64,000 nucleotides of DNA from UBA6663 sp044226485 (GTDB lineage Bacteria; Chloroflexota; Anaerolineae; Anaerolineales; UBA6663), in contig JBGAGY010000012.1 in the NCBI GenBank assembly GCA_044226485.1, positions 124,001 to 188,000 on the forward strand, read 5' to 3'. Within the stretch, counting starts at the first letter, position 1; each line of letters opens with the position of its first letter. Positions 55,191-62,600 of this stretch are shown here, one piece after another. Below the pieces are notes generated by a model. It saw only the letters and a list, made by a program, of their open reading frames with translations, did not search any database and was not told the DNA's origin. Made by a program: the position numbers and the translations under genes.

Positions 55191-55862
55191 GTGAGCATGA
55201 AGATCCAACGGCACCCAAAAGACTCTCTGCCCATCCTGTCTTTCAAGACGACGACGGAGTGGGAGGCCTGGCTCGACAAACAGCCGGCCGACTCGCCGGG
55301 GCTGTGGCTGCGCATCTATAAGAAGGACTCAGGCAAGCCGACGATCAACTATGCCGAGGCGCTCGACGGAGCGCTTTGCTACGGCTGGATCGACGGCCAG
55401 AAGGACAAGTACGACGAGGAAGCGTGGCTGCAGAAGTTCACGCCGCGTCGTCCGCGCAGCATCTGGTCGCAGATCAACGTCAAGAAGGTGGACGCGCTGA
55501 CCGCGGCCGGTCGGATGCGTCCGGCCGGGCTGGCCGCTGTCGAGCAGGCCAGGGCCGACGGCCGTTGGGCCGCCGCTTACGAACCGCAAAGCCAGGCGAC
55601 CACCCCCGACGACCTTCAGGCGGCCCTGAACAAGAGCAAGACCGCTCGCGAGTTCTTCGAACAACTCAACCGAGTCAACCGTTACGCGATCCTGTTTCGG
55701 ATCCGCGCGGCCAAGAGACCCGAAACGCGTGCGCGATTGATCACCCAATTCGTCGACATGCTCAAGCGCAAGGAGACGATTTATCCCATGCTCGCGACCC
55801 GGCAGGCCAGGGCCGAGGGAGCGAAGGCAAAAACAGTGAAGAAGAGCAAACCCAAGCAATAG
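55191..55862 (+). CDS. YdeI/OmpD-associated-family protein
   Basis: This 223-aa protein shows the YdeI signature: SFKTTTEWEAWLDKQPADSPGLWLRIYKKDSGKPTINYAEALDGALCYGWIDGQKDKYDEEAWLQKFTPRRPRSIWSQINVKKVDAL, then GLAAVEQARADGRW and a helical C-terminus ending in a Lys-rich tail. Homologues are linked to bacteriocin protection or OmpD, but the activity is unknown. GTG 55191 or ATG 55197 starts it, right after the DUF1801 stop. Confidence 0.85.
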   Translation: MSMKIQRHPKDSLPILSFKTTTEWEAWLDKQPADSPGLWLRIYKKDSGKPTINYAEALDGALCYGWIDGQKDKYDEEAWLQKFTPRRPRSIWSQINVKKVDALTAAGRMRPAGLAAVEQARADGRWAAAYEPQSQATTPDDLQAALNKSKTAREFFEQLNRVNRYAILFRIRAAKRPETRARLITQFVDMLKRKETIYPMLATRQARAEGAKAKTVKKSKPKQ

Positions 55863-55996
55863 TTGTTTCTTTGCCGCAGACGTCGCGGAGGTCGTGGTCG
55901 GCGACACCTCGAATGTGTTCTCAAACGACCACCCGCGCGATCTGCGGCTGATCGAAAACCCTCAACCCACAATTCTTCTTTCAGCGAGAGTGACAC

Positions 55997-56407
55997 ATGC
56001 CTCAAGCCCGCGTTGCGCATCTGGTTTTCATGTCTGATCCCCAAAATGCCGACTTCTACCAGGAACTCTTCACCTTTCTGGGCTGGTCGGTTTACTACCG
56101 CGCCGACGACATGCTCGGCCTGGGCGGGCCTGACGGCGTCAGCGTCTGGTTCGGCCGCGCGCTCAAGACCGCCGCCAACGATCACGACGGCCCGGGCCTC
56201 AACCACCTGGCGCTCGGCGTGCCGGCCCAGACGGACGTCGACGATGTGGTGGCTTACCTGCGGAGCAAAGGTATCGCGACCCTGCATGAAACTCCGCGCC
56301 ACCGCCCCGAATTCACCGGCGACGCGTCACAGACGTATTACCAGGTGATGTTCGTGTCACCGGATGGCATCCAGTTCGAGGTCGTCTACACGGGCCCGAA
56401 AGCCTGA
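55997..56407 (+). CDS. VOC-superfamily (glyoxalase-like) protein
   Basis: This 136-aa single VOC domain has RVAHLVFMSDPQNADFYQELFTFLGWSVYYRADDMLGLG and GPGLNHLALGVPAQTDVDDVVAYLRSKGI...QVMFVSPDGIQFEVVYTG. Potential metal ligands are H8, H73 and E127 (approximate). It is the last gene of the plus-strand run and ends in a strong bidirectional terminator. A 134-nt gap separates it from the YdeI-like gene. Confidence 0.82.
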   Translation: MPQARVAHLVFMSDPQNADFYQELFTFLGWSVYYRADDMLGLGGPDGVSVWFGRALKTAANDHDGPGLNHLALGVPAQTDVDDVVAYLRSKGIATLHETPRHRPEFTGDASQTYYQVMFVSPDGIQFEVVYTGPKA

Positions 56408-56420
56408 GGTCGAGCTCTTC

Positions 56421-56461
56421 AACGCCGGGCTGACAGCTTCAGCGGCTGCCAGCCCGGCGTT
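56421..56461. terminator. Bidirectional terminator
   Basis: A 12-bp perfect stem (56421-56432 with 56450-56461), arm AACGCCGGGCTG, is followed by TGTTTGT. It separates the VOC gene from the convergent small membrane-protein gene. Confidence 0.8.
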
Positions 56462-56468
56462 TGTTTGT

Positions 56469-56774
56469 CTAGGCACCACCGAGGCGGATCGCGCCAAGCG
56501 TGAGGGCCATCCAGGCGCACAGCAGCGCCAGGCCGTTGAGGGTCAGGTTCGACCAGTTGAGGAGCGCTTCCGATCCGGGCCGCGGATCCGAGCGGTTCAG
56601 GTAGAAGAGGTCGATGGCGTAGGCCGCGGGATGCGAGCCCGTGTACAGGCCGAGCAGGATGCCCAGGCTCCCGTCGATGAGCCGGTCGCCGCTCAACGGC
56701 ATCCCCGCCGAACGCAGGGCGGCATACAGGACGCAGGCTCCCACTGAGGCCGTCACCAGGACGAGTCGCTTCAT
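56469..56774 (-). CDS. Small membrane protein, unknown
   Basis: This 101-aa protein has an N-terminal hydrophobic stretch (signal or TM, 3-22), a middle helix (SLGILLGLYTGSHPAAYAIDLFYL) and a C-terminal helix (TLNGLALLCAWMALTLGAI). No family was recognised. It is divergent from the glycosidase gene. The gap to that gene contains an imperfect GGCCGCGGATTT...AATCCGTGGCC hairpin. Confidence 0.5.
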   Translation of the reverse strand: MKRLVLVTASVGACVLYAALRSAGMPLSGDRLIDGSLGILLGLYTGSHPAAYAIDLFYLNRSDPRPGSEALLNWSNLTLNGLALLCAWMALTLGAIRLGGA

Positions 56775-56943
56775 CTGGCTGCTCCTGGGAGGTTTTGGCC
56801 GCGGATTTCCGGACTTCCCGGATGGCGATTCAGCGCCGGCCGGAAGGGCCTGGTCGCCGTCGGCGCAATCCGTGGCCCAAACCTCGCGATTGGCATCTGT
56901 GCACGTTCGCGCACATAACCCCGAGCGGATGATCGAAACCGAT

Positions 56944-56949
56944 TACAAT
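56944..56949 (+). promoter_or_regulatory. -10 box of leaderless glycosidase gene
   Basis: TACAAT lies 8 nt before ATG 56958, without any ribosome-binding site. Confidence 0.45.
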
Positions 56950-56957
56950 TATCCGGC

Positions 56958-59411
56958 ATGCGCGATTGGTTCCTGACGCGGGACGATCCGTTGGCCCTTC
57001 GAATTGCGGCCGACACGCGCCTGACCCCCACGGACTACGCAGACGACCAGAGTTGGGAGCTCTCCCTGAACGGCGGGGAGCCTCCAGCCACGGCCGTCCG
57101 GACGACGTTCGGGTTGCGCGCCCGTGATCTGCGCCTGTTTCCTCTGTTCAGCGAAAACGAACGCACTGTCAGCGACCCCGCCGACTTCGTGAAGCAGCCC
57201 GCGCTGCGAGCCTTCTTCGTCAACTACCTGCGCGTCGAATTCGAACCCCTGCCCGACCTCCTGGTCACGGCTCATTACTGGGTCGTCGAAAGCCACGTCC
57301 TGGCCGGACAGTTCACGCTCGTCAACCGCGACCCTGAGCAGCGCACCCGCACGGTGACGGTCTCGCTGGCGGGATTGCTCAAGCCCCTGGCCGGCGGCGA
57401 CGCGCCCGAACGCCCGGCACGCGGAGCCGCGCAGAACCGGCCGCTTGGCCCGAGCCAGCGCGAGGAGTTCGCGGTGCTCGAGGGCCAGACCGGCAACCTC
57501 AACATCATCGTGGCGATGGACGAGGAAGCGCGCGGCGACTCCGCGCCGCACCCGCTGTTGGCTCGAACCGTCGAGCTGCCCGCCCTCGAACCGACAGCCG
57601 TGCGCTGGGCCTGTGCCGCGCGCCCGTCGACCGCCGAGGGTCTTGTCCTCCTGCGCGAGGCCTTCGCCCGCGAATGGGAAGGCGAGTTCGCGCGGCTCGA
57701 GCTCGTCAACGAGAGCCTGCTCGAGATCGAGACCGGCGACAAGGATTGGGACGCAGCGCTGGCGTTCGCCCAGAATGTGTCGCTGCGCTGTTTCGTCGGC
57801 CCGACCGACAAGCTGCCGCATCCGTCATTCGTGTTCTCGCGCAACCCCGATCGCGGCTACTCGCGTAAGGGCGACGGCTCAGACCACTCGTGGTTGTGGG
57901 ACGGCCAGGTCGCGACAGAGGCCTACGTCGCACTGCCGAACATCGTCCATGCCGCGCCCGAACTTGCCAAAGGCGTGATCCTCAACTGGCTGGCGATCCA
58001 GGACGAGCGCGGCTTCATCGATTGGAAGCCCGGGCTCGCCGGCCAGCGCAACAAGGCCCTGTGCATCCCGATCCTGGCCAGCCTGGCGTGGAAGATCTAC
58101 GAAGACACGCAGGACCTGGCGTTCCTCGACCAATGCTACCTGGGTCTCTATCGCTTCTTCAACGACTGGTTCTCGTCGCGCCACGACCGCGACGGCGACG
58201 GCCTGCCCGAGTGGTCGCACACGATCCAGTCCGCGTTCGACGACAACCCGTCGTTCGTGCGCTGGCAGAAGTGGGGGCAGGGCGCGGATATCACCGCCGT
58301 CGAGTCGCCAGACCTGGCCAGTTATCTCGCTCGCGAAGCCGCATCCCTGCTCAAGATCCGCGAGGCGCTAGGACGACCGGCCGAGCCCGAGATCGCGGCG
58401 CGCTTCGAGGAACTTCACAACGCGATCGAGGCCATGTGGCGCGATGAGAGCGCCATCTACCACTACGTGGATCGCGATTCGCATGCCGTGACGAGCGGCG
58501 AGGTCCTGGCCACGGGTCGGGGCAACATCGCCGTCGACGTGGCGCGGCGCTTCGACCCGGCCGCGCGCATCGTGGTCCGCGCCATCGGCCCGAGCGACCA
58601 GAAGGTCGCCCTCGGCGTCACCGTCGGCGGCCGAAGCCCGCGCGGGCGGCATCGGGTCGAGGCCTTCAAGCGCTCGCAGGCTCAATGGTATTTCGGCATT
58701 GCCACAGCGACGAGCGACCGCCTGTATGCCGAGGTTGAGCGCATCGAAATCACCGGCCTCACCGACGATTACGAGGTCGTCATCTCCACGCTCGATACGA
58801 CCTTGCAGGATCAGACTCTGCTGCTGCCGTTGTGGGCCGGTGTGCCCTCGCAAGAGCGCGCCGAGGCGCTCGTGAAGCGCACGCTGCTCGATCCCGAACG
58901 CTTTTGGCGGGCATACGGCATCCCGAACTGCGCGGCGCATCAGTCCTTCTATCGTCCCGACAACCGCGGTGGCAGCGGCGGCGTTTGGATGATGTGGAAC
59001 ACGATGCTGTGCGAGGGCCTTGTGGCGTACGGCTATCGCGCTGAAGCGGCCGAGTTGTTGGCCAAACTGATGACGGCCATGGTCCACTGTCTGCGGACCG
59101 ACAAGGCCTTCAGCGAAGCCTACAACCCAGACGTGCTCGATGGGCTCGGCGAGAAAGACTACATCTGGGGAGTCGCGCCGGTGCGTTTGATGCTCACGGT
59201 CGCCGGCATCCGCCCGCTCTCGCCGCGACGGGTCGCGATCGAAGGCTGGAGCCCTTTCCCGTGGCCGATCACGGTCCGTTGGAAGGGCCTCGAAGTGACT
59301 CGTGAAGGCAAGCAGACGACCATCCGCTTCCCCTCCGACGCCGTCGTCACTTTCGAAGACACCGAGACTCGCGTCGTCGACGACCCCGGACCACCGGAAG
59401 CAGACGAGTGA
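56958..59411 (+). CDS. GH63/MGH-like (alpha/alpha)6-barrel glycoside hydrolase
   Basis: In this 817-aa cytoplasmic protein, residues 1-245 form a beta-sandwich (PTDYADDQSWELSL, RTTFGLRARDLRLFPLFSENERTVSDP). Residues 250-500 begin the barrel with FSRNPDRGYSRKGDGSDHSWLWDGQVA, GFIDWKPGLAGQRNKALCIPILASLAWKIYE and DGDGLPEWSHTIQSAFDDNPSFVRW. The barrel resumes with LPLWAGVPSQERAEALVKR and WMMWNTMLCEGLVAYGYR. These are typical of glucosidase/mannosylglycerate-hydrolase relatives. About 110 beta-rich residues (515-625) interrupt the barrel. The substrate is unknown; a general acid in DGDGLPE is plausible. Confidence 0.82.
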   Translation: MRDWFLTRDDPLALRIAADTRLTPTDYADDQSWELSLNGGEPPATAVRTTFGLRARDLRLFPLFSENERTVSDPADFVKQPALRAFFVNYLRVEFEPLPDLLVTAHYWVVESHVLAGQFTLVNRDPEQRTRTVTVSLAGLLKPLAGGDAPERPARGAAQNRPLGPSQREEFAVLEGQTGNLNIIVAMDEEARGDSAPHPLLARTVELPALEPTAVRWACAARPSTAEGLVLLREAFAREWEGEFARLELVNESLLEIETGDKDWDAALAFAQNVSLRCFVGPTDKLPHPSFVFSRNPDRGYSRKGDGSDHSWLWDGQVATEAYVALPNIVHAAPELAKGVILNWLAIQDERGFIDWKPGLAGQRNKALCIPILASLAWKIYEDTQDLAFLDQCYLGLYRFFNDWFSSRHDRDGDGLPEWSHTIQSAFDDNPSFVRWQKWGQGADITAVESPDLASYLAREAASLLKIREALGRPAEPEIAARFEELHNAIEAMWRDESAIYHYVDRDSHAVTSGEVLATGRGNIAVDVARRFDPAARIVVRAIGPSDQKVALGVTVGGRSPRGRHRVEAFKRSQAQWYFGIATATSDRLYAEVERIEITGLTDDYEVVISTLDTTLQDQTLLLPLWAGVPSQERAEALVKRTLLDPERFWRAYGIPNCAAHQSFYRPDNRGGSGGVWMMWNTMLCEGLVAYGYRAEAAELLAKLMTAMVHCLRTDKAFSEAYNPDVLDGLGEKDYIWGVAPVRLMLTVAGIRPLSPRRVAIEGWSPFPWPITVRWKGLEVTREGKQTTIRFPSDAVVTFEDTETRVVDDPGPPEADE

Positions 59412-59419
59412 TGGAAGAC

Positions 59420-59487
59420 GAATGACGAAAGACGAAGGACGAAGGTTGAATGTCCACTCAACCTTCGTCCTTTGTCTTTTTGCATTC
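59420..59487. repeat. GACGAAN-repeat hairpin / terminator
   Basis: Arms 59420-59449 and 59458-59487 pair over 30 positions with two mismatches and two G-U pairs, around an 8-nt loop. The left arm is a run of GACGAAN heptamers. It lies 8 nt after the glycosidase stop and ends in a T-rich arm (TTTGTCTTTTT), fitting termination on the plus strand. Confidence 0.8.
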
Positions 59488-59607
59488 GGTTACAACAGCG
59501 CATTGGCGAGTCGGGGCTGCGGCTGGCCAATGCGTCGATGTCATCCTGAAGGCCGAGACCCTCTACCCCTCGCGCGCAACGCGCCATCGCTCCCTGGTCG
59601 TTCGTCG

Positions 59608-60039
59608 TTAAGCCCGCTTCACCAACCGTGAGCCGCAGTACGGGCAGACTGTGGGATCCTGCTGGAGTGATTGCGCGGCAGCGGCGCCGGTGGGGCCGCC
59701 GCAGTTAGGGCAGCGATCCGGCAGATCGATCGGCGCGGCGCGTGGTGGCGTCGCCGATCGCGTGGCGTCGCTGGCGGGCGCCTCAAACGGAGTCGGCGCT
59801 TCGACGGGGTGCGGCGGCGGCGGTGGCGGTGGCGGCAAATCTGGGCCGTCCGGCAAGGTGGCCCGATTCAGGACCATGCTCGCGATCATGGTGATGCCCA
59901 CCAGGATCAGGATGCCGGGCCACCATCGATTCGTGAAGGCGAGGAAGGCGAGACCGAACAGCCATATCACGCCGATCAACTGCCCGCCACGTCGGCGCGC
60001 TCGAAACGGTCGGTCAGGGCGAAATCGTCGATTCATCAT
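59608..60039 (-). CDS. Two-helix membrane protein with C-terminal zinc ribbon
   Basis: This 143-aa protein has a basic N-terminus (MMNRRFRPDRPFRARRRGG), two TM helices (about 20-36 and 41-58), and a Pro-rich linker (eight prolines in a row near 66-75). It ends in a CPNCGG...CPYCGSRL zinc ribbon. It probably anchors a cytoplasmic zinc knob to the membrane; the function is unknown. The start is at the first of two adjacent ATGs (60039 or 60036); the frame upstream is not supported. Confidence 0.65.
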   Translation of the reverse strand: MMNRRFRPDRPFRARRRGGQLIGVIWLFGLAFLAFTNRWWPGILILVGITMIASMVLNRATLPDGPDLPPPPPPPPHPVEAPTPFEAPASDATRSATPPRAAPIDLPDRCPNCGGPTGAAAAQSLQQDPTVCPYCGSRLVKRA

Positions 60040-60175
60040 GGTTGTCAATCCAGTCGCGCCAGGCGATGCGCGCGATTCCCTTGATTGTACGTCCTTCATC
60101 CCCCCTGGTTGCGGGGTGAGGCTGACGGGGGAAAGTGTCATTCGTGGTTCGAATCCGGGCCCGCTCCGGTTTCCT

Positions 60176-61378
60176 TCACTCTTCCGCCATCTGAGTTGAC
60201 GAGTCCTTCACGGCGAGCCGCTGGGCGGCGCCGGCGTAGGCCACCGGGAGGGCGAGCGCCAGCAGGGCGGCGGCCACGTCAAGGCCGGCTGCGCCGCGCA
60301 GGACTGCGGCCAGGCCGACGCTGTCGCCCAGATACCCGCTCAACCAGACGCCGGCCGAGCTGATCGCGAACATCGAGCCGAGCGCGAGGCCTGAGGCCAG
60401 GCTGCCGCGCCCCGGCATCGCGCGCTGCGCCATGACGACCAGCAGGCTGTGAGGCCCGCCGTTGAAGAAGCCGGCCAGCAGCGCGAGGACGTAGACCATC
60501 GGCCCAGTGGCATCCGGCAACCAGAACAGAGCCGGGGCGCTCAAGGCCAGGGTCGCAGCCGTCATCGCGCGCCCGCCGAGCCGATCGGCCAGCCAGCCAC
60601 CCATCACGCCCCCGAGCGCGATGCCGAACATGAAGGTGCCGACGATGGCGCCGTAGATCGAGGGCGCAAGGCCAAGATCGTGGAAGTACTTGGGGCCGAG
60701 CGTCCCGATCGACGACTGGGCCCAGATGCGCAGCCCGCCGATGACGATCGCCAGGAGCAGCGCCGACCACGCGATCGGCTGGGCCGGGGCAGACACGATC
60801 GCGGCTTTGGCCGCGACAGCGTGCCTGCCCGAGGGGATCATCCACAGGCCGGCGACGCCGACCAATGCCACGAAGACGACCGGGCCATAAAGCGCCGTCC
60901 AGCCGACATGATCGATCAGGTACCCACTGACCGCCGGACCCAGTGAGAGCCCGACCTGCCCAAACAGAAAGAACCAGGAGGCCTGGCCGGCCAGCGCCGG
61001 CCCGGTTCCACCGCCGCGAGCGCCGAGATCGGCTGCCGCAGGATGGAAGGCCGCCGAGCAGATCGACGCCAGGATGAGGAAGCCGAGCGCCCACCGTCCG
61101 GGCACGCCGAGGAAGAGCGCGAACACGCCGGCCATGGCCAGCACCGCGCCCGCGGCCGCCCACCGCCCCGGGCGTCGATCCGAGATCCAGCCGAAGACAG
61201 GCTGCATCGCGGCACCGGACAGCCCGAAGATCGTGGCCGTCAACCCGATGTCGGAGTTCGAGAGCGCCAGCGGGCCGCTCAGCGTGGCCAACAGCACGCC
61301 GACCTGGCTGTTGAGCAGATCGACGGCGAAGTGGCCCAGCAGCACGGCCAGGAAGGCGGGGTTCTTGAAGCGGGACAT
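60176..61378 (-). CDS. MFS transporter (Fsr/fosmidomycin-resistance-like)
   Basis: This 400-aa protein has 12 TM helices. The opening FLAVLLGHFAVDLLNSQVGVLLATLSGPLALSNSDIGLTATIFGLSGAAMQPVFGWISDRRPGRW carries the MFS loop 2-3 motif in the arrangement seen in Fsr-type exporters; GWLADRLGGRAM is the loop 8-9 counterpart. It is likely a drug or metabolite exporter. ATG 61378 is chosen over an extension running into the upstream palindrome. It is preceded by the 76-bp hairpin at 61415. Confidence 0.88.
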   Translation of the reverse strand: MSRFKNPAFLAVLLGHFAVDLLNSQVGVLLATLSGPLALSNSDIGLTATIFGLSGAAMQPVFGWISDRRPGRWAAAGAVLAMAGVFALFLGVPGRWALGFLILASICSAAFHPAAADLGARGGGTGPALAGQASWFFLFGQVGLSLGPAVSGYLIDHVGWTALYGPVVFVALVGVAGLWMIPSGRHAVAAKAAIVSAPAQPIAWSALLLAIVIGGLRIWAQSSIGTLGPKYFHDLGLAPSIYGAIVGTFMFGIALGGVMGGWLADRLGGRAMTAATLALSAPALFWLPDATGPMVYVLALLAGFFNGGPHSLLVVMAQRAMPGRGSLASGLALGSMFAISSAGVWLSGYLGDSVGLAAVLRGAAGLDVAAALLALALPVAYAGAAQRLAVKDSSTQMAEE

Positions 61379-61414
61379 GTCGATGACCGACCGCGGACCG
61401 GGGCGCCGACGGCG

Positions 61415-61490
61415 CGACGAATGACGAAAGACGAATGACGAAGGGGGAATGGCCATTCCCCCTTCGTCATTCGTCTTTCGTCATTCGTCG
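61415..61490. repeat. Perfect 76-bp GACGAAN palindrome
   Basis: Arms 61415-61452 and 61453-61490 are exact reverse complements (38 bp, no loop bases). They are composed of GACGAAT, GACGAAA, GACGAAT, GACGAAG heptamers and a GGGGGAATGG tip. It lies between two minus-strand genes, 5 nt after the stop of the upstream SDR gene, so it should terminate that transcript. Confidence 0.92.
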
Positions 61491-61494
61491 TATT

Positions 61495-62418
61495 CTAGCG
61501 CAGCAAATCCTTCAGCGCGGTGTCGACGTCTTCGTATTTGAAGCGGAAGCCGGATTGCTGGAGGCGGCGCGGGATTTGGCGTTGGCCGTCGACGATGAGC
61601 GTGGCGAACTCGCCGAGCGCGAGCCGGATGGCGAACTCGGGCGCCGGCATGTACGAGGGGCGCCGCAGCGCGCGGCCGATGGCCTTGCTGAAGTCCGCGT
61701 TGGTGACGGGCTTTGGCGCGCAGACGTTGTAGGCGCCGCGCATGCCCTGATGCTCGAGCATGAAACGGATCGCGCTGATCTGATCCTCTTCGTGGATCCA
61801 GGGAACGTATTGCTTGCCGCTGCCGAGCGGCCCACCGACGAAGTAGCGGAAGGGCAGCGCCATGAAGGGCAGGGCGCCGCCGCCGCTGCTCAGCACCACG
61901 CCGGTGCGGATGACGGCCAGCCTCACGCCGAGCGCTTCGACCTCGGCGACGCTGGCTTCCCATTGTTTGCAGACGTTGGCCAAAAAGTCGTTGCCGGGCG
62001 CCATGTCTTCCGTCACGGGTTCGTCTCCGTGCGGGCCGTAGTAGCCGACGGCCGACGCCTGCACCAGAACCTCGGGGCGTTTGGTCGCGGACTTGAGGGC
62101 CTGCACGATGGCCTGCCCGGCCTGGACGCGGCTGTCGACGATGCGTTGTTTGCGCGCGGCCGTCCAACGGCCTGAGACGGGGTTGGCGCCCGAGATGCTT
62201 TCGCCGGCCAGGTTGACGATCGCGTCGACTTCGTTGACGAGCCGGCCCCAGCCGTCGGCGGTGCGCCCATCCCACTTCACGAGTTGAGCGTGCGAGGGCA
62301 GGAACGTGTCGCTCGTGCCGCTGCGCGAGAGGATGATGACGTCGTGCCCGTCGGCGCACAGATTGTTCGTGAGTTCGTTGCCGATCAGGCCGGTTCCACC
62401 AGTGATGAGGACGCGCAT
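61495..62418 (-). CDS. TIGR01777/YfcH-type SDR (epimerase-like) protein
   Basis: This 307-aa protein opens with MRVLITGGTGLIGNELTNNL, then DAIVNLAGESISGANPVSGRWTAARKQRIVDSRVQAG, VLVQASAVGYYGPHGDEPVTED, AVIRTGVVLSSGGGALPFMALPFRYFVGGPLGSGKQYVPWIHEEDQISAIRFMLEH and GAYNVCAPKPVTNADFSKAIG. This is the whole YfcH/SulA-like family pattern, with a C-terminal DUF1731 portion. The substrate is unknown. AAGGGAAG lies just before the ATG. Confidence 0.93.
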   Translation of the reverse strand: MRVLITGGTGLIGNELTNNLCADGHDVIILSRSGTSDTFLPSHAQLVKWDGRTADGWGRLVNEVDAIVNLAGESISGANPVSGRWTAARKQRIVDSRVQAGQAIVQALKSATKRPEVLVQASAVGYYGPHGDEPVTEDMAPGNDFLANVCKQWEASVAEVEALGVRLAVIRTGVVLSSGGGALPFMALPFRYFVGGPLGSGKQYVPWIHEEDQISAIRFMLEHQGMRGAYNVCAPKPVTNADFSKAIGRALRRPSYMPAPEFAIRLALGEFATLIVDGQRQIPRRLQQSGFRFKYEDVDTALKDLLR

Positions 62419-62543
62419 GGTCTTCCCTTATCGTCAATCGTTGTGCCGCCGTGACCGGGGCTGGAGGGATTGTAACGCCTGGTCACCGGGCCGGTGCCCA
62501 AACCCTTCGCTTGCACAGGATGATTGATCAAACGTTAAGCCGC

Positions 62544-62580
62544 GGATTGCGTGGATGGTCGAAGCCCATCCACGCAATCC
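62544..62580 (-). terminator. GGATTG-repeat terminator hairpin
   Basis: A perfect 15-bp stem (62544-62558 with 62566-62580), arm GGATTGCGTGGATGG, loop of 7. It lies 20 nt beyond the stop of the minus-strand glycosyltransferase gene. It shares the CCGCGGATTG start with the hairpin at 14007-14070. Confidence 0.75.
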
Positions 62581-62600
62581 ACCTATGCGATTTCTGCAGA

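Noticed and set aside
55863..56348. A 161-codon frame overlapping the second VOC gene
   Set aside because: It is out of frame with the recognisable VOC protein beginning at 55997.
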